Shown: one piece after another, positions 45,895 to 55,199 of the stretch
Layout: every line of letters begins with the position of its first letter
How positions within the stretch are numbered: position 1 is the first letter of the stretch
Notes under the pieces: model-generated
The model's database searches: none
What the model was told of the DNA's origin: nothing
The model's input: only the letters and a program-made list of their open reading frames with translations
Made by a program: the position numbers and the translations under genes
Origin: Flavobacterium sp. 1355
Lineage (GTDB): Bacteria; Bacteroidota; Bacteroidia; Flavobacteriales; Flavobacteriaceae
Direction of reading: 5' to 3'
Assembly (NCBI RefSeq): GCF_017833415.1
Contig: NZ_JAFICC010000006.1
Coordinates: 62,001 to 126,000, forward strand
DNA: 64,000 nt

Positions 45895-46604
45895 TAGTCA
45901 AAACAAAAGCAATCGTAATTTCATCCTTAAAATTTCAGGAAAAAAGCCTGATCGTAAAATGTTTTACGCTTTCAAACGGCCTGAAATCTTATTTCGTCCG
46001 TGATGCTTTTTCAAGCCGAAAAGCAAGCCAGAAAATTGCTTATTTTCAGCCATTATCCATTCTGGAGATAGAAGCAGTTCATAAAAACAAGGGGACTTTA
46101 GAAAATTTCAAGGAAATAAAAACCGCCGTTCCTTTTCAGAGTATTCATACCGATATTATAAAAAGTACAATGGTAATGTTTCTGTCAGAAATGCTTCATT
46201 ATTCAATTCAGGAAGAAGAAAAAAACGAATCACTTTTTATCTTTCTGGAGACCGCTTTGACATGGCTGGACCATCATGACGATATTTCTAATTTTCATTT
46301 AATACTTCTTTTAGAAATTACAAAATATTTAGGGTTCTACCCGGACACAACGGAAATAGATCTGCCTTATTTTGAAATAAACAATGGTGTTTTTTCTCTT
46401 TTTCAGGGTTTTAATACACTTACAGACCACGAAACAAAACTCTTTAAAAAACTCATTGATTTGAAATTTGATAATAATCAGAAAGTATTTCACGTAATCG
46501 AAAGACAGATTTTGTTAAAAATATTAATAGATTATTATGCTTCTCATTTAGAGGGGTTTAAGAAGCCTAAATCCTTAGATGTTTTGAAAGAAATATTTTC
46601 TTAA
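45891..46604 (+). CDS. recO: DNA repair protein RecO
   Basis: RecO loads RecA with RecR during gap repair. The 237-residue protein has an N-terminal OB-fold (TKAIVISSLKFQEKSLIVKCF) and a helical C-terminal part (KYLGFYPDT, typical LLxxLGF site). The zinc cysteines of some RecO proteins are absent. The ATG overlaps the acyltransferase stop by 4 bases. Confidence 0.9.
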   Translation: MIVKTKAIVISSLKFQEKSLIVKCFTLSNGLKSYFVRDAFSSRKASQKIAYFQPLSILEIEAVHKNKGTLENFKEIKTAVPFQSIHTDIIKSTMVMFLSEMLHYSIQEEEKNESLFIFLETALTWLDHHDDISNFHLILLLEITKYLGFYPDTTEIDLPYFEINNGVFSLFQGFNTLTDHETKLFKKLIDLKFDNNQKVFHVIERQILLKILIDYYASHLEGFKKPKSLDVLKEIFS

Positions 46605-46685
46605 ATAGAATATAATTTCTATATATTCGCAGACAAATATTTTAATCAAAATATACCAATTTACCAATTCAAAACAAAATTTACT

Positions 46686-48578
46686 ATGAAGAAATTTACT
46701 TTTTCTATTATTTTGATTCTTGTAGTTTGTATTTCGGCATTTTCTCAAAGAAAATATGACGAGATTGTAACTACTGAGAATAATGTACAGGACCTCGTAC
46801 AAAACGAAATCACAGGGGTTGTAGTTTTTAAGGAAGGCGGAACTGTAAAAGGTTTGGACCCTGAAACTAAAAAAGTTGTATGGACTTTAACCAAAGATGA
46901 TTTTGGAGCAACATCAGCAGGAGATATCCTGAGCGATCCTGACTTTGGAAAAGTCTTCAAAGATAAAAGCGCTTTAACAAGTGTTCCGGGAAGTCCTTAT
47001 GTTGAGGCTTATATCAATAACAAATACATTATCATCAATACAGATTCAGGAAAAATTGTTTACAATTCATCTAAAGAATCTTTTTGGGTAACACAATCAG
47101 ATTTTATTCCAGAAACAGACGAGTATTTACTTACTTTGAAAAAAGATGGCGACATGGCAATTGCTTTGTTGGATATGAAAACTGGACAATTAAAATGGAA
47201 TACAACAGTAGATAAAGCAAAATCATTATTTAGTTTTTCTTTCAAAGAATCTGCAAATACAAATATTGCTACAGTACACGGATCTGTTATTTACTATTTA
47301 CTTTACGGAAAATTGTATTCGTTTGACAGAGCCTCAGGAAAATTAAACTGGAAAGGAGAAGAAGATTATTCAAAATTCTTTTTAACTCAAAATGACAAAA
47401 ATATTGTTGTGGTTAATAATGCCGGAACTTTTTCTACAAAACAATATTTAAATGTATTAAATACTGAAACCGGAAAAAGTATCTGGAAAGAATCTATCAA
47501 AACAAAAAGAGTTGTTTATCTGGAAGACTGGGGATCAAAAATATTAGTGGCACACTATAGCGGCTTTAATTTTTATGATTTAACCTCAGGAGAAAAAATC
47601 TGGAAAAAAGACGCTCGTGGTGATGGTTTGAAAAGAGTTATTCCGATTGAGCAGGATTTCTTATACGTTGCTGAAAACGAAATGATGCTGATTAATAAAG
47701 ACGGAGAAAAACTTTGGAAAAAATTCATCGAAATTTCTGATGATAAAGAAGATCCAATTTATTATTTAGGAAAAGTTGGAGAAAAAGTAATGTATCTTAC
47801 AGGTACTTACGGAAACATGGTAGACTATAAATCAGGAGTTAAACTTTGGAAACGTAACATTCAGTTTGATAAAGACCGTCCTGTATTGCCTGCTTATGAT
47901 GAAGCTACTAATTCTTATGTAGTATATAATGATGAAAAATTATACAAATTTGATCCAAGCATTAGCGATAAGCCAGAGCCGTTTGCAAAAGTAAATATCA
48001 AGAAAGAAAAAGAATTAAACAGTATAGAACAATTTCCTTGGGGAGTTGTGCTTTCAGGTCCTGTTGAAGTAATGGGTGTTAATTTGGACGGAACAATTAA
48101 ATACCACCGTATTTATTCTCAACCAGGAGAAGGTACAAGACGTCTTCTAAAAAGTGCAGCAATTGCAGGAAGTATTGGTTTAGGAGTTGGTTCAGCAGTT
48201 AGTTCAGTAAAAGGAGCAGAAATAACAATGACTTACCGTGACTCAGAAGGTAAAATGAGAACTTCGGTTGTCAAAGATGCAGACAAGACAAATCAGGATC
48301 AGGCAAAAGCTTATGCAGCAGGATCTGCGGCTCTTGGAATTGTAGCAGCTAAATTTAACTCTCGTTTTAAAGCAATGAAACAAAACAGAGACTACTCTTA
48401 TATTTTTGCAAAAGCAGATACAGGAGAAAAAGTTTTAGTGAAAGTAAGCAAAGTTGATGGAGTTGAGGTTGATAAAATTATTTTCAACAACAACCAGCCA
48501 GTTTATGAAATTGACCCGGCAACTCAGAATATCTTTTATGTTTCTGACAAGTCAATTCAGATTTTCAACAAAAAGTAA
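46686..48578 (+). CDS. Secreted PQQ-like beta-propeller repeat protein
   Basis: The 630-residue protein has a signal peptide (ending SAFSQ) and repeated PQQ-like blade ends: GQLKWNT, GKLNWKGE, GKSIWKES, GEKIWKKD, GEKLWKKF and GVKLWKRN. A small Gly/Ala-rich hydrophobic stretch follows (about 485-515, AAIAGSIGLGVGSAV). No PQQ-ligand or enzyme motif is visible, so it is likely a scaffold or binding protein. TATATTCG upstream (about 46621) may be a promoter box. A terminator and the uncharacterised gene at 48634 follow. Confidence 0.8.
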   Translation: MKKFTFSIILILVVCISAFSQRKYDEIVTTENNVQDLVQNEITGVVVFKEGGTVKGLDPETKKVVWTLTKDDFGATSAGDILSDPDFGKVFKDKSALTSVPGSPYVEAYINNKYIIINTDSGKIVYNSSKESFWVTQSDFIPETDEYLLTLKKDGDMAIALLDMKTGQLKWNTTVDKAKSLFSFSFKESANTNIATVHGSVIYYLLYGKLYSFDRASGKLNWKGEEDYSKFFLTQNDKNIVVVNNAGTFSTKQYLNVLNTETGKSIWKESIKTKRVVYLEDWGSKILVAHYSGFNFYDLTSGEKIWKKDARGDGLKRVIPIEQDFLYVAENEMMLINKDGEKLWKKFIEISDDKEDPIYYLGKVGEKVMYLTGTYGNMVDYKSGVKLWKRNIQFDKDRPVLPAYDEATNSYVVYNDEKLYKFDPSISDKPEPFAKVNIKKEKELNSIEQFPWGVVLSGPVEVMGVNLDGTIKYHRIYSQPGEGTRRLLKSAAIAGSIGLGVGSAVSSVKGAEITMTYRDSEGKMRTSVVKDADKTNQDQAKAYAAGSAALGIVAAKFNSRFKAMKQNRDYSYIFAKADTGEKVLVKVSKVDGVEVDKIIFNNNQPVYEIDPATQNIFYVSDKSIQIFNKK

Positions 48579-48596
48579 AAAATAAAAAATCTCAGG

Positions 48597-48627
48597 GCCA
48601 TCAGGATTTATTCTGGTGGCTTTTTTT
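48597..48627 (+). terminator. Terminator placed directly on the next start region
   Basis: GCCATCAG (48597-48604) pairs with CTGGTGGC (48613-48620, one G-U pair) and seven Ts follow. The T run ends one base before an ATG at 48628 and seven before the chosen start at 48634. Confidence 0.7.
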
Positions 48628-48633
48628 ATGTCT

Positions 48634-50553
48634 ATGAAAAAAATAATATTCTTAATCGCTTTACTTGTAATTGGTTCAGTTCAGTCACAAGAAAAAATAA
48701 GCTCCAAAAAAAAGAAGTTCTATATACCGGTAATCCGATATTCAGATTTCCCTGTTCTTGATAATGCATTAACACAAACCACTTTTTATCAATTGGATAA
48801 ACAGTTAATTCAGGAAGAAGCAATCTTAAAGAAAAAATACTTCAATATAGAAGGATATATAAAAGATCCGGCAAATGGGAAGCTTAGAATTTATTTAACC
48901 ATTGCATTGCCCAAATACAGCGCAACAAAAGTTGATAGTGTTTATGATAAGAAAAAAAATGCATGGCAGTTTCAGGTCTATTCTAATTATGATGTTAAGA
49001 TAAAAGTAGAAGCCAAATGTGCTGATAAAATGATACTATCACAAGATTTTAATAGCATAGAATCACATATTGTTGGTGCTGAATATAATAAAGGAAGTAT
49101 CAAAGCAGTAATAGAATTAAATAACAAAAGAGTTGCAGATGCTGAAAGAGATGATAACTACACTGTTGCAGAACTGGGAATCGATCAAATGATTTACCAC
49201 TCTGTAGAAAGAATTCAAAACTATCTTAACTACAAGTTAGCTTACACAACAGATGAATCTAAAGAAAAATTTGAATTTGTAACTTCAAAAGGGCATCCGG
49301 AATATAAACAAATGCTCGATTTTGAGACTGAAATTACAGCTCAAATGGAGAAAGTGACACTCGAAAAAGGTTTGGATGAAAAACTGCTGACACCACATTT
49401 GCAATATTTAGAAAGCCTGTTGGTTAAATATCCGCCTTCACCGGCAAATGAAAACATTCGGTTTATAGTTACAAATAATTTGGCAGAAACGTATTTCCTG
49501 CTTGAGAATAAGGAAAAAGCCTTGTTATATGCGAACTTACTTATTGAAAATGATAAACAGGACTCGAGAGGTTCGGCTATTATTAAAAGATTAAAAAACA
49601 GTGTTTTTGCAGATAAAAAGATAAGAAGCCATACAACACGTTTTGCTGATCTTAAAAAGTTAGGTCTTAAAATTGCCGAAGAAAAAGAAGAAAAAAGATT
49701 GGCCTTTTTTGAGAAAATAGAGCAGCAGGATGCAGCGTGGGAAATTGAAAAATCAAATCGCGAAGCAAGTTTAGAAAAAGCAAAACTGCAGAGATTTAAT
49801 CTGCTGGATTCAATTCCGTATCAGGCAAATGCCAATTTACTGGCAAAAATTGTAGATAATTTAGGCGGAAGTCAGGCTTTGAAAAAAATTGAAAAAGCAC
49901 ATCTCCTGTCGAAGCTTTCTATAGAAGGAACCAATATTCCTCAAATGGAAGAAAAGTGGGCAACGACATCTAATTATCTTTTAAAGAAAAAAATGCCTGA
50001 AACCTATTATGAAATTGTAAACGGGGCCGAAGCATGGAGTCATGATGACCGCGAAAGCGGAGTAAACGCAAAATGGGCAAGATTGTCAACATACGATTAT
50101 GGTAATTTGTCTAAAAATGTTGATTTAGTAAATTTTCTTACCGATTTAAGACTTGATTTATGGAATAATCTTGAGGTTTTACAAGATGAAATGTATGAAG
50201 GAAGATTATGTTATCACTTAAATTATTTTGAAAAAACGTTAAGTACAGGAAACAGAACAATCCCAAAAACAGATTATCATGTTTTTATCGATAAAGAAAA
50301 TTATAATATCGTTTCTACGGAAAAAACGGAATTTGATAATGGAAATAAAAGCTTTTTTGAAAGAAAACTTTTTGGAGATTATCGTCCTGTTGCAGCATTA
50401 AATTCCGGAAAAATTCCGCATAAAATTAATTATGAAATCGAGGATTTTAATGGAGAAACGCTTTATCAGGAAAACCGTGAAAAGATAGAAATAAACCCTG
50501 TTTTTGGAAACAGGATTTTTATGAAAGAAGTATATTTCGGAGGGTTTAAATAA
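48634..50553 (+). CDS. Uncharacterised secreted protein
   Basis: The 639-residue protein has a signal peptide (MKKIIFLIALLVIGSVQSQ). I do not recognise the N-terminal half. The middle (about 330-390) is a long charged helix rich in Glu/Lys, likely a coiled coil (LKIAEEKEEKRLAFFEKIEQQ). The C-terminal 230 residues (VDNLGGSQALKKIEK, EMYEGRLCYHLNYFEK) resemble the LolA-like tail found on some Bacteroidota peptidases and lipoproteins. The terminator of the upstream propeller gene reaches almost to its start, so it is expressed by read-through or from a promoter inside that gene. The start at 48634 is preferred to the GTG at 48616 because of the signal peptide. Confidence 0.75.
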   Translation: MKKIIFLIALLVIGSVQSQEKISSKKKKFYIPVIRYSDFPVLDNALTQTTFYQLDKQLIQEEAILKKKYFNIEGYIKDPANGKLRIYLTIALPKYSATKVDSVYDKKKNAWQFQVYSNYDVKIKVEAKCADKMILSQDFNSIESHIVGAEYNKGSIKAVIELNNKRVADAERDDNYTVAELGIDQMIYHSVERIQNYLNYKLAYTTDESKEKFEFVTSKGHPEYKQMLDFETEITAQMEKVTLEKGLDEKLLTPHLQYLESLLVKYPPSPANENIRFIVTNNLAETYFLLENKEKALLYANLLIENDKQDSRGSAIIKRLKNSVFADKKIRSHTTRFADLKKLGLKIAEEKEEKRLAFFEKIEQQDAAWEIEKSNREASLEKAKLQRFNLLDSIPYQANANLLAKIVDNLGGSQALKKIEKAHLLSKLSIEGTNIPQMEEKWATTSNYLLKKKMPETYYEIVNGAEAWSHDDRESGVNAKWARLSTYDYGNLSKNVDLVNFLTDLRLDLWNNLEVLQDEMYEGRLCYHLNYFEKTLSTGNRTIPKTDYHVFIDKENYNIVSTEKTEFDNGNKSFFERKLFGDYRPVAALNSGKIPHKINYEIEDFNGETLYQENREKIEINPVFGNRIFMKEVYFGGFK

Positions 50554-50581
50554 TCTACAGCTTCTCTGAATTAAGCAAATT

Positions 50582-50651
50582 AAATTTGATTGGTTTTCGG
50601 TCTATACGCTCAATATTTTGAGAATAGTATCGGAAACTAATCAAATTTTTT
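50582..50651 (+). terminator. Long imperfect hairpin before ileS
   Basis: AAATTTGATTGGTTTTCGG (from 50582) pairs over about 30 bases, imperfectly, with CGGAAACTAATCAAATTT (about 50631-50648), and a T run follows. It probably ends the upstream transcript. I see no T-box features. Confidence 0.6.
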
Positions 50652-50698
50652 GTTTTTGTATCTATTCTCTCAACAAAAGTTTGTGAAATTTAAAGAAA

Positions 50699-50732
50699 TT
50701 GGTGTACAATAATCCAAAATTCCTTACTTTCG
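50699..50732 (+). promoter_or_regulatory. Candidate ileS promoter
   Basis: TTG (50699-50701) and TACTTTCG (50725-50732), 23 bases apart, match the -33 and -7 elements with one mismatch in the latter. The ATG of ileS is 25 bases further on. Confidence 0.45.
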
Positions 50733-50756
50733 CACCTCGATTAAGAAAAGGATAAA

Positions 50757-53700
50757 ATGAGTACAAAATTTACTGAATACAAAGGACTTGACTTGCCAAC
50801 AGTAGCATCAGAAGTTCTTGATTTTTGGAAGAAAGAAAATATATTTGAAAAGAGTGTAACAACCCGTGAAGGTGCTGAGCCTTACGTGTTTTTTGAAGGT
50901 CCGCCTTCAGCAAATGGATTACCTGGAATTCACCACGTGATGGCACGTGCGATTAAAGATATTTTTTGCAGATATAAAACCCAAAAAGGTTTTCAGGTAA
51001 AAAGAAAAGCCGGATGGGATACACACGGTTTGCCTGTAGAATTGGGTACAGAAAAAGAATTAGGCATTACAAAAGAAGATATCGGTAAAACTATTTCTAT
51101 CGAAGAATATAACGAAGCGTGTAAAAAAACCGTAATGCGTTATACCGACGTATGGAATGATCTGACCGAAAAAATGGGGTATTGGGTAGATATGGAAGAT
51201 CCGTATGTGACTTATAGACCAAAATATATGGAGTCTGTTTGGTGGCTTTTGAAACAAATCTACGATAAAGGTTTGTTGTACAAAGGGTACACAATTCAGC
51301 CATATTCACCAAAAGCCGGAACAGGATTATCTTCTCACGAAGTAAACCAGCCGGGAGCTTACCGTGATGTTACAGATACTACCATTGTAGCGCAATTCAA
51401 AACATTGCCAGAAACACTGCCTTCCTTTTTGCAAGGTTTTGGAGATATCCACATTTTAGCATGGACGACAACTCCATGGACTTTGCCATCAAATACAGCT
51501 TTGACTGTTGGGCCAAAAATTGATTACGTTTTAGTGAAAACTTTTAATCAATATACTTTTGAGCCAATCAATGTTGTTTTGGCGAAGAATTTAGTTGGAA
51601 AACAATTCGGAAAAGGATTTGTTGCCAGTACTGATGAAGCAGATTTCGTCAACTATAAATCTGGCGATAAAAATATCCCGTATATAATCTTAGCAGAAGC
51701 AAAAGGAACTGATTTAGTCGGAATAAAATACGAGCAGTTATTGCCTTATGTCCTGCCATATCAAAATGCCGAAAATGCATTCAGAGTAATTTCAGGAGAT
51801 TTCGTGACTACAGAAGACGGAACAGGAATTGTACATACCGCTCCGACCTTTGGTGCAGATGATGCGAAAGTTGCGAAAGAAGCGATACCGGAAATTCCGC
51901 CAATGTTAGTTTTAGATGAAAATGGTACAGCTGTGCCGCTAGTAGATTTGCAAGGTAAATTTACTTCGCATTTGGGAGATCTGGCCGGGAAATATGTTAA
52001 AAACGAATATTACGATGCGGGTCAAGCTCCAGAACGTTCTGTAGATGTTGAAATTGCAATTCGTTTAAAAGAAGAAAATAAAGCTTTTAAAGTTGAAAAA
52101 TATGTTCACAGTTATCCACACAGTTGGAGAACAGATGAACCATTATTATATTATCCACTAGATTCCTGGTTCATCAAAGTAACCGATGTAAAAGATAGAA
52201 TGTTCGACCTGAACGAAACTATCAACTGGAAACCTAAATCTACTGGTGAAGGACGTTTTGGAAACTGGCTTAAAAATGCCAACGACTGGAATTTATCTCG
52301 TTCTAGATATTGGGGTATTCCATTGCCAATCTGGAGAACAGAAGACAAAAAAGAAGAAGTTCTTATTGGTTCTGTCGAAGAATTGTACAATGCGATTGAA
52401 AAATCTATCGAAGCAGGCTTTCAAAAAGAAAATCCATTTAAAGGTTTTGAAATCGGGAACATGTCAGAGTCAAACTATGATTTAATCGATTTACATAAAA
52501 ATGTAGTCGATCAAATTACTTTGGTTTCTGCATCAGGACAGCCAATGAAACGTGAGAGCGATCTTATAGATGTTTGGTTTGACTCTGGAGCAATGCCTTA
52601 TGCACAATGGCATTATCCTTTTGAAAACAAAGACAAAATTGACGACAATAAAGACTTTCCTGCGAATTTTATCGCAGAAGGTGTAGATCAGACCCGTGGA
52701 TGGTTTTATACGCTTCACGCTATTGGAACTTTGGTTTTTGATAAAGTAGCTTATAAAAACGTAGTTTCAAACGGTTTGGTTTTAGATAAAAATGGGATTA
52801 AAATGTCTAAGAGTAAAGGAAATACGATAGACCCTTTTAAAACCATCGAAGAATACGGACCCGATGCCACACGTTGGTACATGATCATGAATGCAAATCC
52901 CTGGGACAACTTAAAATTTGATCTTGAAGGAATTGCTGAGGTTCGCCGTAAATTTTTCGGAACTTTATATAATACCTATTCATTCTTTTCGTTATATGCT
53001 AACATAGATGGATTTAAGTACGCTGAAGACGAAATCCCGCTAAATGAAAGGCCAGAAATAGATCAATGGATTATATCTGAATTACATACGTTAATAAAGT
53101 TTGTTGACGAATGCTACGAAGATTATGAGCCGACAAAAGCAACAAGGGCGATTTCTGATTTTGTTCAGGAAAATTTGAGTAACTGGTACGTTCGTTTATG
53201 CCGACGTCGTTTCTGGAAAGGTGAATATGCCAAAGATAAAATTGCAGCTTATCAAACACTTTATACTTGCTTGCTTACAATCAGTAAATTAAGTGCTCCG
53301 GTCGCTCCTTTTTTCATGGATAAATTATACCGCGATTTGACAGCTTCTACAAAATCCGAGGATTTTGCCAGTGTTCACTTGGCTGAGTTTCCAAAATTTG
53401 TCGAAAACTTTGTTAATAAAACGTTGGAAAGCAAAATGCAGAAGGCGCAGACGATCTCATCTTTGGTTTTATCATTGCGTAAAAAGGAGATGATAAAAGT
53501 ACGTCAGCCTTTGCAAAAGGTAATGATTCCGGTACTTGACGAGAAACAGCGTGCTGAAATTGAAGCGATTTCTGACCTTGTAAAAGCTGAGGTAAACGTA
53601 AAAGAAATCACACTTTTAGATGATGATTCTGGTATCCTGGTAAAACAAATTAAACCTAATTTTAAAACATTAGGACCGCGTTTTGGAAAAGATATGGGGC

Positions 53701-54158
53701 TGATTTCCAAAGAAATACAAGCTTTTTCTGCAGATCAGATTAATCAGTTGGACAAGCAGGGGACGTTAGATATTGTAATTGCTGGAAATAATGTAACTTT
53801 ATCATTAGAAGACGTCGAAATAACATCACAGGATATCGAAGGATGGCTGGTTGCAAATTCAAACGGAATCACAGTTGCGCTTGATATAACAATCACCGAA
53901 GAATTAAAAAACGAAGGTATTGCGCGTGAGTTGGTAAACAGAATTCAGAATATCCGTAAAGATTCAGGATTTGAGGTTACTGATAAAATTAAAGTACAAA
54001 TAAAAAGAAGTGGTCTTTTGGAAGAAGCAATTCTTAAAAATGAAGATTACATCAAATCAGAGACATTAACAGATAGCCTGGTTTTTGTTGACGCTTTAGA
54101 AAACGGCACAGAAATTGAGTTTGATGATATTAAAACAACGATAATAATTTCAAAATAA
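50757..54158 (+). CDS. ileS: Isoleucine--tRNA ligase
   Basis: The enzyme charges tRNA-Ile. The 1133-residue length fits the Bacteroidota form, longer than the E. coli one. The HIGH region appears as NGLPGIHHVMARAIKD (about residue 57), the editing domain has AWTTTPWTLPSNTAL, and the KMSKS motif is GIKMSKSKGNTIDP (about residue 685). The C-terminus lacks a Cys-rich zinc finger. The DksA-like gene follows after 10 bases, so they are co-transcribed. Confidence 0.96.
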   Translation: MSTKFTEYKGLDLPTVASEVLDFWKKENIFEKSVTTREGAEPYVFFEGPPSANGLPGIHHVMARAIKDIFCRYKTQKGFQVKRKAGWDTHGLPVELGTEKELGITKEDIGKTISIEEYNEACKKTVMRYTDVWNDLTEKMGYWVDMEDPYVTYRPKYMESVWWLLKQIYDKGLLYKGYTIQPYSPKAGTGLSSHEVNQPGAYRDVTDTTIVAQFKTLPETLPSFLQGFGDIHILAWTTTPWTLPSNTALTVGPKIDYVLVKTFNQYTFEPINVVLAKNLVGKQFGKGFVASTDEADFVNYKSGDKNIPYIILAEAKGTDLVGIKYEQLLPYVLPYQNAENAFRVISGDFVTTEDGTGIVHTAPTFGADDAKVAKEAIPEIPPMLVLDENGTAVPLVDLQGKFTSHLGDLAGKYVKNEYYDAGQAPERSVDVEIAIRLKEENKAFKVEKYVHSYPHSWRTDEPLLYYPLDSWFIKVTDVKDRMFDLNETINWKPKSTGEGRFGNWLKNANDWNLSRSRYWGIPLPIWRTEDKKEEVLIGSVEELYNAIEKSIEAGFQKENPFKGFEIGNMSESNYDLIDLHKNVVDQITLVSASGQPMKRESDLIDVWFDSGAMPYAQWHYPFENKDKIDDNKDFPANFIAEGVDQTRGWFYTLHAIGTLVFDKVAYKNVVSNGLVLDKNGIKMSKSKGNTIDPFKTIEEYGPDATRWYMIMNANPWDNLKFDLEGIAEVRRKFFGTLYNTYSFFSLYANIDGFKYAEDEIPLNERPEIDQWIISELHTLIKFVDECYEDYEPTKATRAISDFVQENLSNWYVRLCRRRFWKGEYAKDKIAAYQTLYTCLLTISKLSAPVAPFFMDKLYRDLTASTKSEDFASVHLAEFPKFVENFVNKTLESKMQKAQTISSLVLSLRKKEMIKVRQPLQKVMIPVLDEKQRAEIEAISDLVKAEVNVKEITLLDDDSGILVKQIKPNFKTLGPRFGKDMGLISKEIQAFSADQINQLDKQGTLDIVIAGNNVTLSLEDVEITSQDIEGWLVANSNGITVALDITITEELKNEGIARELVNRIQNIRKDSGFEVTDKIKVQIKRSGLLEEAILKNEDYIKSETLTDSLVFVDALENGTEIEFDDIKTTIIISK

Positions 54159-54168
54159 TATAAATACC

Positions 54169-54549
54169 ATGATAGATGAAATTACAAGATACTCTGACGC
54201 TGACTTGGCAGAGTTCAAAGAAATAATTCAAAATAAAATACAAAAAGCACAAGCCGATCTGGATTTAATTAAAAGTGCTTACATGAATGATTTAAATAAC
54301 GGAACAGATGATACATCTCCAACATTCAAGGCTTTTGAAGAAGGAAGTGAAACAATGTCAAAAGAAGCAAACTCACAGTTGGCTATCAGACAGGAAAAAT
54401 TCATCAGAGATCTAAAAAATGCATTATTCCGTGTTGAAAATAAAACATACGGTATCTGTAAAGTAACAGGTAAATTGATAAGCAAAGAAAGGCTTAAAAT
54501 TGTTCCTCATGCTACAATGAGTATTGAAGCTAAAAACTTGCAGAGATAA
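54169..54549 (+). CDS. DksA/TraR-like protein without zinc cysteines
   Basis: The 126-residue protein has the family layout: an N-terminal coiled coil with acidic DDTSPTFKAFEEGSETMSKE, then the globular part with the FRVENKTYGICKVTGKLIS motif. Normal DksA has four zinc cysteines; here only C97 remains, and the second pair is replaced by PHATMSIEAK. The fold may be kept without zinc, as in some DksA paralogues. Binding in the RNA polymerase secondary channel is possible but unproven. It follows ileS after 10 bases. Confidence 0.85.
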   Translation: MIDEITRYSDADLAEFKEIIQNKIQKAQADLDLIKSAYMNDLNNGTDDTSPTFKAFEEGSETMSKEANSQLAIRQEKFIRDLKNALFRVENKTYGICKVTGKLISKERLKIVPHATMSIEAKNLQR

Positions 54550-54556
54550 ATAAAAA

Positions 54557-54592
54557 TAAGCGCTCCTATTAAGGGGCGTTTTTTTTTTTTTG
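54557..54592 (+). terminator. Terminator of ileS-dksA-like transcript
   Basis: CGCTCCT (54561-54567) pairs with AGGGGCG (54572-54578, one G-U pair), followed by thirteen Ts. A similar hairpin ends the 70-aa protein gene at 55978. Confidence 0.85.
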
Positions 54593-54736
54593 TTTAAACT
54601 TTTAATGGAAGAGGATGTGACAGAGTGTTCAGGATTTTGAAAGAAATCTTCTCTGGTTAAAAAGAATCGCCCTAAATAAAACAGTATTGTTTTTGTAAGT
54701 AAAATAAATAACCTGATTTTGCATTTAAATAAAATC

Positions 54737-54777
54737 TTAATTAGAACCAACTTTGTGCTCAAGATGGTTCTAATTAA
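54737..54777 (-). terminator. Terminator of the roadblock gene pair
   Basis: A perfect 13-bp stem (TTAATTAGAACCA at 54737-54749, arm 54765-54777) with a 15-base loop lies 8 bases beyond the stop at 54786 on the minus strand. The remaining gap 54593-54736 shows nothing I can identify. Confidence 0.75.
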
Positions 54778-54785
54778 AAAACAGA

Positions 54786-55166
54786 TTAGGCTAAATTCTT
54801 TTCTAATTCTGATTTATGTTTTCTTAAAATGGCTCTCGTCATTCCCAGATTTGCCTTAGTAGAATCTGCAGCCAGATAAATCATGAATTTTTTATTTGGT
54901 GAAATGTCGATAATGTGAATTTGATTAGAAAGCGTAATCAAAATATCTTCTATATCCTGATTTAAGTTTAAAGCTTTTACAGCGTTTAATTTTGCCTTAA
55001 CTACTTCAAGATTATAAGCAGCAGCCAGTTCAGGGTCAAAAGCCGGGTCAACAGTTAAATTTCCAAAGCTTAATCCCGATTCAATTTCCGTTACAGCTAC
55101 AGCTATAAAGCCATTTACGTTGGTTTTCATTTCATTTAAAAACACATTTAAAAAATCATTACTCAT
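54786..55166 (-). CDS. Roadblock/LC7-like protein (second of a pair)
   Basis: The 126-residue protein fits the roadblock/longin-like fold: an N-terminal helix, GFIAVAVTEIESGLSFGNLTV, a central helix, and IHIIDISPNKKFMIYLAAD. It is a soluble protein with no signal. Roadblock proteins such as MglB regulate Ras-like GTPases or act as dimeric scaffolds. No GTPase gene is nearby. It lies 33 bases after a second roadblock gene and probably forms an operon and a heterodimer with it. Confidence 0.78.
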   Translation of the reverse strand: MSNDFLNVFLNEMKTNVNGFIAVAVTEIESGLSFGNLTVDPAFDPELAAAYNLEVVKAKLNAVKALNLNQDIEDILITLSNQIHIIDISPNKKFMIYLAADSTKANLGMTRAILRKHKSELEKNLA

Positions 55167-55199
55167 AGTTTGTTGGTATTAGTTGTTAATTGATGTATG

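Noticed and set aside
50554..50756. T-box or other riboswitch before ileS
   Set aside because: The hairpin there is a simple long inverted repeat ending in Ts, without T-box conserved words; Bacteroidota rarely use T-boxes.
54593..54736. Small gene after the dksA-like terminator
   Set aside because: The frames there have no start signal or family and run into the terminator of the roadblock pair.
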